Shown piece by piece: positions 18,493 through 28,053 of a stretch of 64,000 nt of DNA (positions within the stretch are counted from its first letter, which is position 1; every line of letters starts with the position of its first letter). The DNA comes from Bog-473 sp963821755 (GTDB lineage Bacteria; Actinomycetota; Acidimicrobiia; Acidimicrobiales; RAAP-2), in contig CAWGEX010000003.1 of the NCBI GenBank assembly GCA_963821755.1, forward strand, positions 806,001 to 870,000, given 5' to 3'. Below the pieces are notes generated by a model. It saw only the letters and a list, made by a program, of their open reading frames with translations, did no database searches and was not told the origin of the DNA. Position numbers and translations under genes: made by a program.

Positions 18493-18909
18493 ATGAGTGA
18501 ATCTCGCAAAGATGTGCTGCTCAAGGCCATCGAGGCCGAAGTGGGTGGCGCATCGGTTGATCTGGGCACCCTGTTCACCGACGATGTCGTGGGTTGGTCG
18601 CCGTATGCATCAGTTTCGGGCCTGCCGGCACTCGCGGCGCTCGCCGCTCTCCGTGAAATTGCATTCTCCAACGTCGTCATACTGTTCCGAGGACTCGATG
18701 ACGTAGGCAACAAGGCCTACGCCGAATGGGTCATCGAAGCTGACCACACGGGTCCTCTGATCCTCGACGAGGGTGCGGAGCTGGAGCCGACGGGGCGGCG
18801 TGTCCAGTTGGCCGGCGTCACTGTGGCCGACTTCCGACAAGGGAAGATCAGGTCCTACCGGACGTACTTCGATGACATCTCGCTGATCGAGCAGATCGTC
18901 GACGTCTGA
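18493..18909 (+). CDS. SnoaL/NTF2-like protein
   Basis: 138 residues. The pattern of an N-terminal helix, a DLGTLFTDDVVGW segment, an AYAEWVIEADHTGPL strand pair and the ending IRSYRTYFDDISLIEQ matches the cone-shaped NTF2-like fold of SnoaL proteins. These act as small isomerases or binding proteins; no substrate is evident. ATG at 18493 has AGGAACG upstream. The GNAT gene follows after 13 bp, so they are likely cotranscribed. Confidence 0.78.
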   Translation: MSESRKDVLLKAIEAEVGGASVDLGTLFTDDVVGWSPYASVSGLPALAALAALREIAFSNVVILFRGLDDVGNKAYAEWVIEADHTGPLILDEGAELEPTGRRVQLAGVTVADFRQGKIRSYRTYFDDISLIEQIVDV

Positions 18910-18922
18910 CGAATCGATCATC

Positions 18923-19426
18923 ATGGAGTTCCGCGTCGAGGACCAACCAGATCCGGTCGATGTTGAGTTCCTCGAAACGCAGATCCGTCGAGAAGCGTCC
19001 GCCGCCATGGGACTCGGCGACGAAGTCGACCTGGCGATATTCGTCCGCGATGCCGGCAGCGTCGTGGCCGGAATCAGCGGGTGGACCTGGGGCGATTGTT
19101 GCGAGCTGCAGCACCTCTGGGTGGACCCAGGCCTCCGAGGTCGTGGTGTCGCCAGTCGGCTCCTCGCCGCCGCTGAAGCCGAAGCGGCGGCCCGTGGCTG
19201 CACTCAGACCGTCCACTTCACCTACGAATTTCAGGCTCGAGCTTTCTACGAGCAGAGCGGCTATCAATTGGTGAGTCTTGTCAAGGACTTCCCGTCAGGA
19301 ACGGACGTGCTCTGGTACCGGAAGCCACTGCAACCCGTTGGGCTCCCCGTTGATTCTGACGAGCACAGTTGTCAATTGGGAGATGGCGATGTCCGAAGCC
19401 CAGGAGCGGCCACTCCGTTGCAGTGA
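18923..19426 (+). CDS. GNAT-family N-acetyltransferase
   Basis: 167 residues. The acetyl-CoA binding motif A is clear: LQHLWVDPGLRGRGVASRLL, with RGRGVAS as the pyrophosphate loop, followed by motif B QARAFYEQSGY. The substrate is unknown. The last 30 residues extend past the family fold. It follows the SnoaL-like gene by 13 bp. Confidence 0.88.
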   Translation: MEFRVEDQPDPVDVEFLETQIRREASAAMGLGDEVDLAIFVRDAGSVVAGISGWTWGDCCELQHLWVDPGLRGRGVASRLLAAAEAEAAARGCTQTVHFTYEFQARAFYEQSGYQLVSLVKDFPSGTDVLWYRKPLQPVGLPVDSDEHSCQLGDGDVRSPGAATPLQ

Positions 19427-19642
19427 TAGCGACTCGGCATGTGGCTCAGCGAATCGACACAAACAGCAGCGTAACCATGGCATCGCCAACGTGAGCATCC
19501 TCGTCCACGGGCTGGTCGCGGCGAGGCGAATGATCAAAGCACCCGGATAACATTTTCGGGCACCCACAGGACAGACGCCTGGTTCGGGCAGCGCAATCCC
19601 GATCACTCACAACCTCGGCTGGGTAGCCCCGTCGAAAGCGCC

Positions 19643-19969
19643 TTAGGTCACCTCGGGCGGTGCCTCGTGCGTTGCTGCCTCCCAGGCTCGAGCGGACAAC
19701 CGCACTGCGATCATCCTCGAAACGGCAACGCCAATGCCCATGGCGACAGCCCAGGTCAGTGCCGGCCCCAAGGCAACTCGCCGGTCGGCCGGGCCCTCGG
19801 GTGGCGGCGACCCCCGGACCTTTCGCCACATGGTGGTCATCAGTCGCTGCGTCACCACGACAGAGACCGCCGCGGCTCCGGCGCTGATTCCCTTCCAAAT
19901 CAGCCGCTTTGTCGTCTCGTCCACAGGTTGCATCGTAAGCGAGGCCGCTGTGCTCAGCAACGTTTTCAA
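19643..19969 (-). CDS. DUF4235-family membrane protein
   Basis: 108 residues with two hydrophobic helices: KGISAGAAAVSVVVTQRL and ALTWAVAMGIGVAVSRMIAV, separated by a charged loop with WRKVRG. This layout is that of DUF4235, a small actinobacterial membrane family without known function. Confidence 0.78.
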   Translation of the reverse strand: MKTLLSTAASLTMQPVDETTKRLIWKGISAGAAAVSVVVTQRLMTTMWRKVRGSPPPEGPADRRVALGPALTWAVAMGIGVAVSRMIAVRLSARAWEAATHEAPPEVT

Positions 19970-20501
19970 GAAATCAAGTGACCGACCCGGGATCGCTGTG
20001 ATCTAATCGGCGTGGCTTGGGTGTCCTGCGCGCCCCTACCAGCTCGTCTGCGTGCCGCTCGCATGACCACACCTTCGTCGTCCGTCCGGCAATCTCCATC
20101 GGCCAACCCAGGTCACCGGCTCCATGCAGTGCGTCCCATGGCTGACCGGGTTCTCGGAGACCGTGCGCCAGCACCGACCCTCTTGAGCGAAGAGCCCGGG
20201 GCCACTGTGCCTACGATCCCGAGCTCGCCGGTGCTGCCGTAGATCCGGTACGTATCCGCGGCCCGACGGCAGCCAATGGATGGCGGGGATCACCCTGGCT
20301 CCCCGAAGTCTCCCGGAGGTGCGATCCCGACCGTACGGGGGCCAGAGTGAATCCCCAGCAGGATCGTAAAAATCCTCCGTCCCTGCGCTGTCCGCGTTGC
20401 TGGGAGGCGTTCATCTGGATTCAGAATGGGTATACAATTTCATTCCTTGGTCTCGAGCTCGGCGACGGGGTTCACGCTCGACCTAAGAACGTCGGTGGGT
20501 A
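19970..20501. other. Gene-poor region
   Basis: About 530 bp without a supported gene. A TATACA hexamer at 20431-20436 may be the -10 element for the cysteine-rich gene that follows, with a weak -35 near 20409. No RNA gene or repeat was recognised. Confidence 0.45.
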
Positions 20502-20519
20502 GTGGAGGGCTCGACCCTC

Positions 20520-20762
20520 GTGAGCGTGTCGTTCTTCAAGATCTCCTGTGACTTCCCAGACTGTGAGATGACCCTTGTCCATGGCCCAGTTCGACCGCCC
20601 CTTTCAGCCGGGGCATTCCGAGAAGCGGTTGGGCTATTGCTGGTGGCCCACAGGTGGACCGTCGACAAAGAGAGCGGCGACTTGTGTGCCCTTCATTCAC
20701 AATCCGCGGATCGTGTCCAGAAGAAGGGCACAGTGATGCAACATTTGCCCTCGACCCCCTGA
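20520..20762 (+). CDS. Small Cys/His-containing hypothetical protein
   Basis: About 80 residues. The arrangement ISCDFPDCEMTLV near the start and GDLCALH near the end gives C-x4-C and C-x2-H ligand pairs around a helix containing LLLVAHRWTVD. This resembles small zinc-binding proteins common in actinobacteria and their phages. Start assignment among three GTGs (20502, 20520, 20526) is uncertain. Function is unknown. Confidence 0.5.
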   Translation: MSVSFFKISCDFPDCEMTLVHGPVRPPLSAGAFREAVGLLLVAHRWTVDKESGDLCALHSQSADRVQKKGTVMQHLPSTP

Positions 20763-20901
20763 CCTGTCCCACGTTCCCGAGCACCTCTGTGCCGTCGTAG
20801 ATCGAATGCTCTGTCACAGCTCGACACACTGTTCAGGACTAGAGGTGTTGCATACCCGGTCAACGGGGCACACCCGAAGACTCCCGTACCCTGGTCCTCT
20901 A

Positions 20902-21250
20902 ATGAATCTAAGGAAGCTCGCGGCCCTGGGATCGTGGCGAGCCTTGCGCTCGTCGTTGCAGCGTGCAGCGCCACCTCCTCCACCAACAGCAGCCACTCAA
21001 CAGCTTCGAGCACGAGTACCAGCACAACAACGACCAGCACCACCACGACCACGACCTCCATACTGCTTCCTACTACCGCGCCCACAACAACGTCCCCCAC
21101 CTTTCCCTCGGGCATTCAGGTCGGCCCTGGCCGGGCACGAGTCGGCGTCAGCCCGTGGGGCCTCGCTGAAGGTCAGCACCGTCGCCCCAACGGCCAGCGC
21201 GATGACGATGGCCGCACCACGGCCCACACCACGTCGGCGGACGATCAGCA
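20902..21250 (+). pseudogene. Lipoprotein remnant with Thr/Ser-rich linker
   Basis: MNLRKLAALG at 20902 continues, after adding one base in the GGG near 20934, as IVASLALVVAACSATSS, a lipoprotein signal with lipobox VAAC. A long Thr/Ser linker follows, then a short FPSGIQVGPGRARVGVSP segment, after which no frame stays coherent. The one-base lesion in a G homopolymer may be a sequencing error. Confidence 0.45.
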
Positions 21251-21341
21251 GGATCACCGATGCCAGTCGCGACGAGAAGTAACGCCAACGTCACCAGCAT
21301 CGAGATGTTGGCTCCGGTCACGGGTAGTTGGCGTGGGGTGC

Positions 21342-21715
21342 ATGAAAAGGTAGCGTCGGATTGGCAATCGCTGTCTCAGCAGCGCTGGTCGGTGCGACTG
21401 TCGCCTCCGCCAATACAGCGAAAAGTCACGGAATTCCGCGAAACCGAGTTCTCGCCACTTCTCGCCCGCAATGTCACACCAACGTTCCCTGTGAGCAAGG
21501 CGGTCGTCCGGAAGATCACCGTTCTCGCTCAGGGCACGCTCCCGAATCCGATTCCCGAGTCGGGATACACAGTGCCGTTCGTTGTGCGCAACGGGGGGCT
21601 ACCCCCGAATATTGTCGCGGCAGCCGAGGAGGGATCGGCGACACACGATCGGCGAATTGCCGGCGACTGGGGGCACCCTCCCACTGCGACCGGAGCGCGC
21701 ATTAAGCAGATGTGA
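21342..21715 (+). pseudogene. Secreted-protein remnant, frameshifted
   Basis: From ATG 21342 a signal peptide appears across frames (LAIAVSAALVGATVASA). If one A is removed from AAAA at 21421-21424, reading continues as KVTEFRETEFSPLLARNV... to 21715. No family is recognised. The opposite strand carries a sortase-like LPVTG signal near 21313-21327, so the coding strand of this interval is not secure. Confidence 0.35.
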
Positions 21716-21762
21716 ACGCCGCCAAATCCGAGAAGACAGTTGGAAGGGCGCCTTATCCGTCT

Positions 21763-24195
21763 CTATTCAGACCGGAAGACATGGGCCGGCTGGACGCGGC
21801 TGGCGAACCAAGCCGGACCTACAGCAACAATCATGGCGATCAGCAGTACCGCCGGAATGCACAACAAAATCTGCGCGCTGGACACTACCGACGACGATCC
21901 AATTCCGAGCTCACTGGCGAAGAGGACCCACGCGCCGCGGCCCACGATGATCCCTACCGGGATACCGATGAGCAGCGAGAGAGCGGCGAACGTCCCCGCC
22001 TGCCACGCGACGAGCGCCAAGACTTGCCGACGGAGGAATCCGATCGTCTTGAGGATGGCGATCTCGCGGCGGCGCCGCTGGACCCAGACGACCATCAGTT
22101 GCGCGAGCACCCCCGCACCGAGGATGGCCAGCACCAGGGCAAGGAACTGAGGAACGTCTTCGATCCGCGCATAGTTGCCGACGTCAAATGGAGTCTGACT
22201 CGTCACGAAACAGGTGGTCTGTTGCACCCCCGCGCAATACCGCGCGGTGGCCCGCCCGAAGCTCTTCACCTCGCCCGCCTGATCGGGGCTTGGAGCAAAG
22301 CGAACCAGGAAGAACACGTAGGAGCCTGAGATCGACTGCCCCGGCCGCACGAGATCAGCCGCCGTAACCACGGCCCCGAGGCCCAGATCGGTCGCCGTGA
22401 AGCTCCCCTGGTCGAAGGCTGGGAACACCGCCTGACCGACGATGTGCATCTTGCGCTGAACGCCATTGACGCGGGCCGTCAGATGCTCACCTACGTGGCG
22501 GTCGATTGAGCGGAGCACCGAAGCTCCCAGTGCGATCTCGTCAGGACGGGTGGGCAGACGCCCGGTCACCAGCGTCGGCCCGACCAGCGGGCCGGCTCCC
22601 TGGGACAGACCGATGGCGGGAATGTGGGAATCCATGACGTCGACCGTCCCGAAGTTCCCGTCGGACCAGGCGACGACGCCGGGACGGTGGTTCACCGAGG
22701 CACGGATGAAGGAGGTGGGAATTGTCTGGAACTGCGTGTCGATGGCGGCCTGCCAGGTCTGGCCGTAGAGCTGCGGGGTCGTCACGAGATGGACGAGGTT
22801 GGTACCGAACGTCAACGTCCCGACGACCATCACGATCGACAAGATGGTGCCGACGAGCGCGCTGCGCACGGGAACGGAACCCCGCGCCGCATCGGGATCG
22901 AGTGCTTCGCGGATCCCGAGAGACGCCGTCACCGGCGCCGCGCTCACAGACAGCCAGGCCATCCCCCGGGTCCTCGGCGCTGGGGCCCGTCTGTCCCTGG
23001 TCGTCTGGGTGTCTGCGCTCAGGCGCCACGACGGCCACGCGACGGCTGCGACCAACAACACGACGACCGCTATGAAGCCGAGGCCGAGCACCGCGACATC
23101 GACGTCGATGCCCGGGCTGGGTTCCGCGACGCGCGCCGCACCGAGCGGCATGATCGGAGATGCGAGAACGCCGAGGGTAACTGCGATCACCCCACCCACG
23201 AGGGCCACTGCCGCCACTTGCAGCAGACTGATCGACCAAAGCTGCTTGCGGGTGAGCCCAAGCGCGCGCAACGTGGCGAGGTCCATCCTGGACGCCCGCA
23301 GCTGTCGAAGCACCGCCTGCGCAATGATCACCAGTGCGGTGAGGGCTACGACGAGGGCGAAGAGTCCGAGCGCGATCGCCTCGGGCCGGATGGCGCGCTC
23401 GATCTGGGCGGCCTGGTCACTCAGGTTCGCGACGAAGACACCTCCGCCGGTCGCCGGGTACTTCTTGGCCAGCGCTTCTGCCTGCCGGCCGAATTGGAAG
23501 GCCGACGCGCCCGGGCGCAGCCGCACATAGGCCCCGTCGAAGCCTCGGTAAGGAGGGCCGAGTTCGGCGTAGAAGGCCCGAGTGGTGTACACGACGGGGA
23601 GTTGCGCCAACGCGTTGATCGGTACCGGATTGTCACGGGTCATGAAAACACCGACGACTCTCTGGCGGAAGACCCTCAATCCCTGTGGGTGGTCACCGGG
23701 TGGCGAGGTGGAAAGCGTCGCTGCCAGCATGATCGTGCCGCCGACGTTGATATGGAGCTGCTGCGCCGCCTTGAGATCCAGCGCAACCTCGTGGACTCGA
23801 GCTGGATCCGGCAAACGTCCCGAGACAACTCGCGGACGTTCGATTACATTGCCGTAGAGCCGGTCGGCGGGCGCGTAGACCTGAGCCTCGACCAGCTTCG
23901 GGCCCGGCCGGAAGGGCAAGGCCTGGACTCCGATGACGGGCGCCACCACCTCGACGCCCGGCAGCTTGGCGAGCCCATTGTAGTAGCCGCCAAAACCGGT
24001 GTTGTTGGGGCTGACGAGAACGTTGGCAGCGTGGGCGGTATCGAGGAAGCGCTGGTACGCGGTGTCGGTGCGTCTGGCTCCGGCGGCCGCGGTCAGCACG
24101 ACGGCGCCTGCGAGGCCCACGACGCCGGCCAGCACTGCCCAGCTCCGCCACCGAGCGCGGAGTTGGCGCCTCAGAACCCAGACGAGGGATGTCAC
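21763..24195 (-). CDS. FtsX/MacB-type ABC transporter permease
   Basis: 810 residues with an N-terminal helix, a large extracytoplasmic domain, three helices (around 270-400), a second extracytoplasmic domain and three C-terminal helices. Two FtsX domains are recognisable by ALVVALTALVIIAQAVLRQL...TLRALGLTRKQLW and by RRREIAILKTIGFLRRQVLAL. Such permeases power lipoprotein, lipid or peptide export with an ATPase partner. No ATPase gene is next to it, which is unusual. The nearest upstream DNA is a 600-bp gene-poor stretch. Confidence 0.9.
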   Translation of the reverse strand: MTSLVWVLRRQLRARWRSWAVLAGVVGLAGAVVLTAAAGARRTDTAYQRFLDTAHAANVLVSPNNTGFGGYYNGLAKLPGVEVVAPVIGVQALPFRPGPKLVEAQVYAPADRLYGNVIERPRVVSGRLPDPARVHEVALDLKAAQQLHINVGGTIMLAATLSTSPPGDHPQGLRVFRQRVVGVFMTRDNPVPINALAQLPVVYTTRAFYAELGPPYRGFDGAYVRLRPGASAFQFGRQAEALAKKYPATGGGVFVANLSDQAAQIERAIRPEAIALGLFALVVALTALVIIAQAVLRQLRASRMDLATLRALGLTRKQLWSISLLQVAAVALVGGVIAVTLGVLASPIMPLGAARVAEPSPGIDVDVAVLGLGFIAVVVLLVAAVAWPSWRLSADTQTTRDRRAPAPRTRGMAWLSVSAAPVTASLGIREALDPDAARGSVPVRSALVGTILSIVMVVGTLTFGTNLVHLVTTPQLYGQTWQAAIDTQFQTIPTSFIRASVNHRPGVVAWSDGNFGTVDVMDSHIPAIGLSQGAGPLVGPTLVTGRLPTRPDEIALGASVLRSIDRHVGEHLTARVNGVQRKMHIVGQAVFPAFDQGSFTATDLGLGAVVTAADLVRPGQSISGSYVFFLVRFAPSPDQAGEVKSFGRATARYCAGVQQTTCFVTSQTPFDVGNYARIEDVPQFLALVLAILGAGVLAQLMVVWVQRRRREIAILKTIGFLRRQVLALVAWQAGTFAALSLLIGIPVGIIVGRGAWVLFASELGIGSSSVVSSAQILLCIPAVLLIAMIVAVGPAWFASRVQPAHVFRSE

Positions 24196-24801
24196 ACGTG
24201 CCCTTTCTTCGGGGTGGGAGATCCGCTGGCGCGCATCTGTCTCGCCATTGAGTCAGCTTACGAATGGCACCTCGATATTGACAGGTGGGTAGCCCCCATT
24301 GGGAGGGTGTGGCGAGCATCCGGGGCGGGGTGGCTAGTGCATCCCCGTTGTGCCGAAATCACGTCACCTGGAGTGGCTCGGCTAAGCACACAAGGATTAG
24401 AGGATCGACGAAAGCCCTGGACCGCTGGAATGTCGGAGGTGTCCGGATAGACACGTGGGGACTCAGTCATGGTTCGTTTCCTTCGCTCAGCTGCCCGTCG
24501 TTCCGCGAGTGCGGGCAAGATGTGTATGCAATCGGACTCTCTCGATCCAATGGCTCCCCGGGCTCGCGACACGCACCTCCAGTACTAGGGACATGTCGCG
24601 GCCCGGAAAGAGTCGGTTCCCGCCAAATCGGTTCGTCGGACCCCTGCTGACAGGATGATGCGTCAGTGTTGAACGGACACTGGATGCGTGTCAACGCAAT
24701 CGCGATTGACAGTTAGTTGCGAGGTAGTCCTTCCGAAGCGACTCGGGAGTGCCCTCAAGTTGGTGCCAAGTTGGATGCGAGAACCGATCCAAGGACGAGA
24801 C
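24196..24801. other. Gene-poor region upstream of the permease
   Basis: About 600 bp with no supported gene. The position is where an ABC ATPase partner would be expected, but no Walker motifs are present in any frame. Nothing else was recognised. Confidence 0.5.
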
Positions 24802-25197
24802 TCAGTCGGGCAAATGCGCTTTCCTAGCCTCCACAGCCAGCGACTGGGCATACTGGCGGGAGAAGCCGAAGTGACGCGCGAACTCAGTGAGGCTCATGTC
24901 CTCTTCGAGGCAGCACGAGTGCATGAGGGCCACGCGCCAGGCGCGCCGACGAGCGACGACCTGCTTGAATGCCTTGTCCAGAGAGTCTCGGATCTGCTCA
25001 GTGGGAAGATTACGGACAGCATAAACTGCCCCCGCCGAGGTAATGAGCTTGTCCTCGACGGCTCGTACAATCTCAAGTTGGATTGCGATCTCGGACCGGA
25101 GCTCTTCTGCCGCTCTCCGCAACTCTTTGAACTCCTCGATCGGCATCAATTTCAAGACTACGGGATCAGCGCTCAAGGTTCCCGATCGAGTGGCCAT
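24802..25197 (-). CDS. Hypothetical protein with C-terminal HTH
   Basis: About 131 residues. The N-terminal half is a long amphipathic helix (EEFKELRRAAEELRSEIAIQ), probably a coiled coil. The C-terminus has a helix-turn-helix-like segment MSLTEFARHFGFSRQYAQSL. This suggests a small DNA-binding protein of the kind that handles helix-turn-helix replication or partition-like tasks in actinobacteria, but no family is assigned. Start 25197 is tentative (25230 also possible). Confidence 0.6.
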   Translation of the reverse strand: MATRSGTLSADPVVLKLMPIEEFKELRRAAEELRSEIAIQLEIVRAVEDKLITSAGAVYAVRNLPTEQIRDSLDKAFKQVVARRRAWRVALMHSCCLEEDMSLTEFARHFGFSRQYAQSLAVEARKAHLPD

Positions 25198-25491
25198 CGT
25201 CGATTCTGGACTGTGCTGCCGGAACCCCATCCACAGCCGGGAACCAGGTGTATGGGTACGAAGAACGGCATCCTCGCCATTCCCCCACTCTGGAAGATGA
25301 ACTCCGGGAGCCGGCGACGGAGGGAGAGGTTCACGCCCAGTAATATGGGCTCATTGCCGCTCAGGTCACCCAGGAAGCGGCCCAGTCCCGATGTACGGGG
25401 GGCACTCCCGATCAGTTACCGCCCAGGCCTCAACGTCCCCCAGGCATATCTCGAGGAGTCGGCATGAAACGAACGAATCGCGAATTTGCCG

Positions 25492-25878
25492 TCATTGCGG
25501 GGCAGCAGGCTCAAACAGCTCGATAACGTTGCCGGAGGGGTCCACGACGAGGATCTGACGTCCACCAGGTCCGCTGACCACCTCGTTGCGGAAGCCCACA
25601 CCGGCGTCTTTGAGGCGGGCGACATCCGCGTCGAGGTCGGACGTGACGAAGTGGACGCGGTTCCATCCTCCGGGACCCGGGGTGGTGCCGTCCGGCATGG
25701 GGCGACCGGCAGAGCTCGCAGGTCCGCTCAGCAGCAGGCGAAGGTTGTCTTTCGTGACGTCGGCAAACGCTGGAGAATTGATGCCGGGCCGGAAGTCGAA
25801 GTGGGTGCAGTAGAACTCCACGGCTTCGGCCACATCGTTGACCATGTAGCGGACGTTGACGGTCTCATTGGCGGACAT
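25492..25878 (-). CDS. VOC-superfamily (glyoxalase-like) protein
   Basis: 128 residues with the two beta-alpha-beta-beta-beta units of the VOC fold: VNVRYMVNDVAEAVEFY and WNRVHFVTSDLDADVARLKD, ending DPSGNVIELFEP with the typical metal-ligand Glu. It lacks the vicinal cysteines of the ArsI C-As lyase. It overlaps the ArsR-ArsC fusion gene by 14 bp, so it is in that operon and may serve arsenic or electrophile detoxification; this is inferred from context. Confidence 0.85.
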   Translation of the reverse strand: MSANETVNVRYMVNDVAEAVEFYCTHFDFRPGINSPAFADVTKDNLRLLLSGPASSAGRPMPDGTTPGPGGWNRVHFVTSDLDADVARLKDAGVGFRNEVVSGPGGRQILVVDPSGNVIELFEPAAPQ

Positions 25879-26662
25879 TGGTGCTCCTTTCCTTTTCTGT
25901 GGAGTGGGTGAGCTCGGCGATGAGCAGGTCGACGCGGGATTCGATCTCCTCAGCGGTGCGCACGAATATCGGATAGCTGTCCTCGTCGTCTTCTGCGGCG
26001 GCGGCCGGATCGGCCATGCTCCAGTGCGCGGTCACTGGCGCGCCCGGGAACTCGGGGCAGATCTCCCTGACCTTGTCGCAGAGGGTCACGACGCGATCGA
26101 AGCGAATACGTGCGAAGCGATCAAGGTGCTTGGTGGCTCGCCCGGAGATGTCGATCCCTCGTTCTGCCATCACCCGGACGGCATTGGGGTGCATCGGCTT
26201 TGGGTCGCTGCCTGCGCTCCGGGCGTCGACGGCGCCCTCCGAGCGAGTCGCGAGAAGCGCTTCCGCGATCTGCGAGCGCGAAGAGTTTCCCGTGCACAGG
26301 AACAGAACGCGCCGTCTGTGGCGCGTTCTGTTGCGGGGCGGTTGCAGAGGAAGCTGAGTGAGCTCGAGCCCCGGATGCAACGCCGCCCCGGCCGTGACGA
26401 AGAGCTCGCCGCAGCGGGCGAGGTTCAGGCGATAGTACGTGTCGCGCCCGTCACCGGAACTCCGCCGCGCCGACACGAGCCCCGCTGACCGCAGCTCTCC
26501 GAGGTGATACGAAACGAGGTTCTGGGCCTTCCCAATTATTTGCGCAAGCTCGCCGACCCGCCTATCGCTCCGCGCCAACTCGCCGAGAAGTTGCCAACGC
26601 AAGGTATCCGCGACCAGTTGCAGGAATGAGAGGGGCACTTCGTCGGGAAGAGCAGCGACCAC
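25865..26662 (-). CDS. ArsR repressor-arsenate reductase (ArsC) fusion
   Basis: 265 residues. Residues 1-100 form an ArsR winged helix (AQIIGKAQNLVSYHLGELR). Residues 118-250 form an arsenate reductase of the low-molecular-weight phosphatase fold. The catalytic loop is CTGNSSRS, and the redox pair is C-x6-C in LCDKVREIC, followed by HWSMADP with the acid Asp. These are hallmarks of thioredoxin-coupled ArsC. The fusion joins sensing and detoxification in one chain. GTG start; an ATCAA-N7-TTGAT site lies just upstream. Confidence 0.9.
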   Translation of the reverse strand: MVAALPDEVPLSFLQLVADTLRWQLLGELARSDRRVGELAQIIGKAQNLVSYHLGELRSAGLVSARRSSGDGRDTYYRLNLARCGELFVTAGAALHPGLELTQLPLQPPRNRTRHRRRVLFLCTGNSSRSQIAEALLATRSEGAVDARSAGSDPKPMHPNAVRVMAERGIDISGRATKHLDRFARIRFDRVVTLCDKVREICPEFPGAPVTAHWSMADPAAAAEDDEDSYPIFVRTAEEIESRVDLLIAELTHSTEKERSTNVRQ

Positions 26663-26675
26663 GGTTCCATATTAG

Positions 26676-26692
26676 ATCAAACTACGATTGAT
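26676..26692. promoter_or_regulatory. ArsR-type operator
   Basis: ATCAA-ACTACGA-TTGAT, a 5-bp inverted repeat with 7-base spacer, begins 14 bp upstream of the fusion gene start. ATCAA-N6/7-TTGAT is the familiar ArsR half-site arrangement. A related CTATCGATAC lies at 26702-26711. Confidence 0.65.
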
Positions 26693-26884
26693 ACGTCAAC
26701 CTCTATCGATACATTCATCGTCACCGTTACCGGCGGCGACCGACCGCGACTCGGTTGCGGGCTCTCCCACGGAAGGGTGAGGTATCCCCGAAGTGCCTGC
26801 TTGAGACTGGTGGAAGGTGCTGTGGCTGATTCGTAGCATCTAGAGGTCCCTGCGGGCTGGCTCTCAAGTGCCTGCCACTGACGC

Positions 26885-26969
26885 AAGCCAGTTGGCTTTA
26901 TATCGATCAGCCTCCCGCTCGGACTTCGCCACGGAGTGGCTCAAAAGAGGACCGAGCACCGAACGTCCG
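26885..26969 (+). ncRNA. Candidate bridge-RNA structure in the IS110 left end
   Basis: A hairpin AAGCC-AGTT-GGCTT (26885-26898) is followed by a long stem: 26920-26928 pairs with 26960-26969 (one bulged C), enclosing the small hairpin CCAC-GGA-GTGG. These structures sit just upstream of the transposase, where IS110-group bridge RNAs are encoded. Guide loops were not identified. The decameric AAGTGCCTGC occurs twice further upstream (26791 and 26866). Confidence 0.4.
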
Positions 26970-27015
26970 CAAGCAGGAGTGCCCCCGTGGTTCCCCACAA
27001 CCAAAGGAGGTATTC

Positions 27016-28053
27016 ATGAATGTGATGATCGGGATCGATCCCCACAAGGCGTCGCACACGGCGGTGGCCATCGGTCGGGACGAGGACCAGATCGCACGCG
27101 TCAAGGTGCGGGCCACGCTCCGCCAGGTCGACCAGCTCTTGGGCTGGGCGGAACCCTTCGAGAAGCGCACCTGGGCGATCGAGTCGGTGGGTGGGTTGGG
27201 CTATTTGCTGGCCCAGCAGCTCGTTGCCCGTGGTGAGCACGTGCTCGATGTGCCCGCCACGTTGGCATCGCGCATCCGGGTGCTGGCCACGAAGCGATCC
27301 AACAAGAACGATCCCAACGATGCCCACTCGATCGCCATTGCCGCCCTTCGGGCACGGAGGCTTCGGATGGTCGAGCCGGCCAATCACGCCGAAGTCCTTC
27401 GCCTCCTCTCCAAGCGCAAGAGGGACCTGGGCCGCCAGCGAGCTCGGGTGATCTGCCGCCTGCACTCTCTTTGCGCCGAACTCGTTCCGGGGGGAATTGC
27501 CAAGGAAATGTACGTGTCTGACGCTGAGGCCCTCTTGGAGAAGGTGACGCCGGAGACACCGGTCCAGCAAATGCGCTACGACCTGGTCCTCGAGCTTCTC
27601 GACGACGTGCGTCGACTCGACACCCAGACCAAGGAGTCGCATCGGCGAATTCGCACGGCCGTCAGGGCCTCGGGCACCTCGGTCACTGAGATTTATGGGG
27701 TGGGCCCGATCCACGCCGCGACGATCATCGGCTATTCGGGCGACATACGGCGCTTTGCCAACCGGGATGCCTATGCCTCCTTCAACGGCACGGCACCGAT
27801 CGAACACTCCTCAGGTGGACGGGTAGTGCATCGACTTTCCCGGAGAGGCTGCCGCAAACTCAACCATGCGCTTCACATGGCTGCCGTCACTCAGATCCGC
27901 AACCCTGGCACGGTGGGGCGCATCTACTTCGATCGAAAAGTGGCCGAGGGCAAGACGACAAAGGAAGCGCTTCGATCGCTCAAGCGCCAGATCTCCAACG
28001 CCGTCTACCGCCAGCTGGTCATCGACGCCGAAAGGGGTCCGGGAGGACACTAG
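27016..28053 (+). CDS. IS110-family transposase (bridge recombinase)
   Basis: 345 residues. The N-terminal RuvC-like DEDD domain shows GIDPHK (Asp), WAIESVGG (Glu) and KNDPNDAHSIA (two Asp). A coiled-coil region follows, then the C-terminal Tnp domain with IYGVGPIHAATIIGY and the serine-containing FNGTAPIEHSSGGR. Length and motifs are complete, so it may be active. AAAGGAGG precedes the ATG. These enzymes recombine donor and target DNA as directed by a bridge RNA from the element. Confidence 0.95.
   Translation: MNVMIGIDPHKASHTAVAIGRDEDQIARVKVRATLRQVDQLLGWAEPFEKRTWAIESVGGLGYLLAQQLVARGEHVLDVPATLASRIRVLATKRSNKNDPNDAHSIAIAALRARRLRMVEPANHAEVLRLLSKRKRDLGRQRARVICRLHSLCAELVPGGIAKEMYVSDAEALLEKVTPETPVQQMRYDLVLELLDDVRRLDTQTKESHRRIRTAVRASGTSVTEIYGVGPIHAATIIGYSGDIRRFANRDAYASFNGTAPIEHSSGGRVVHRLSRRGCRKLNHALHMAAVTQIRNPGTVGRIYFDRKVAEGKTTKEALRSLKRQISNAVYRQLVIDAERGPGGH

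Noticed and set aside
24258..24572. Possible ABC-ATPase start upstream of the FtsX-type permease
   Set aside because: One short frame has a plausible ribosome-binding site, but no Walker A, signature or Walker B motif is present.
25492..25878. VOC gene as an ArsI C-As lyase
   Set aside because: The adjacent cysteine pair required by ArsI is absent.
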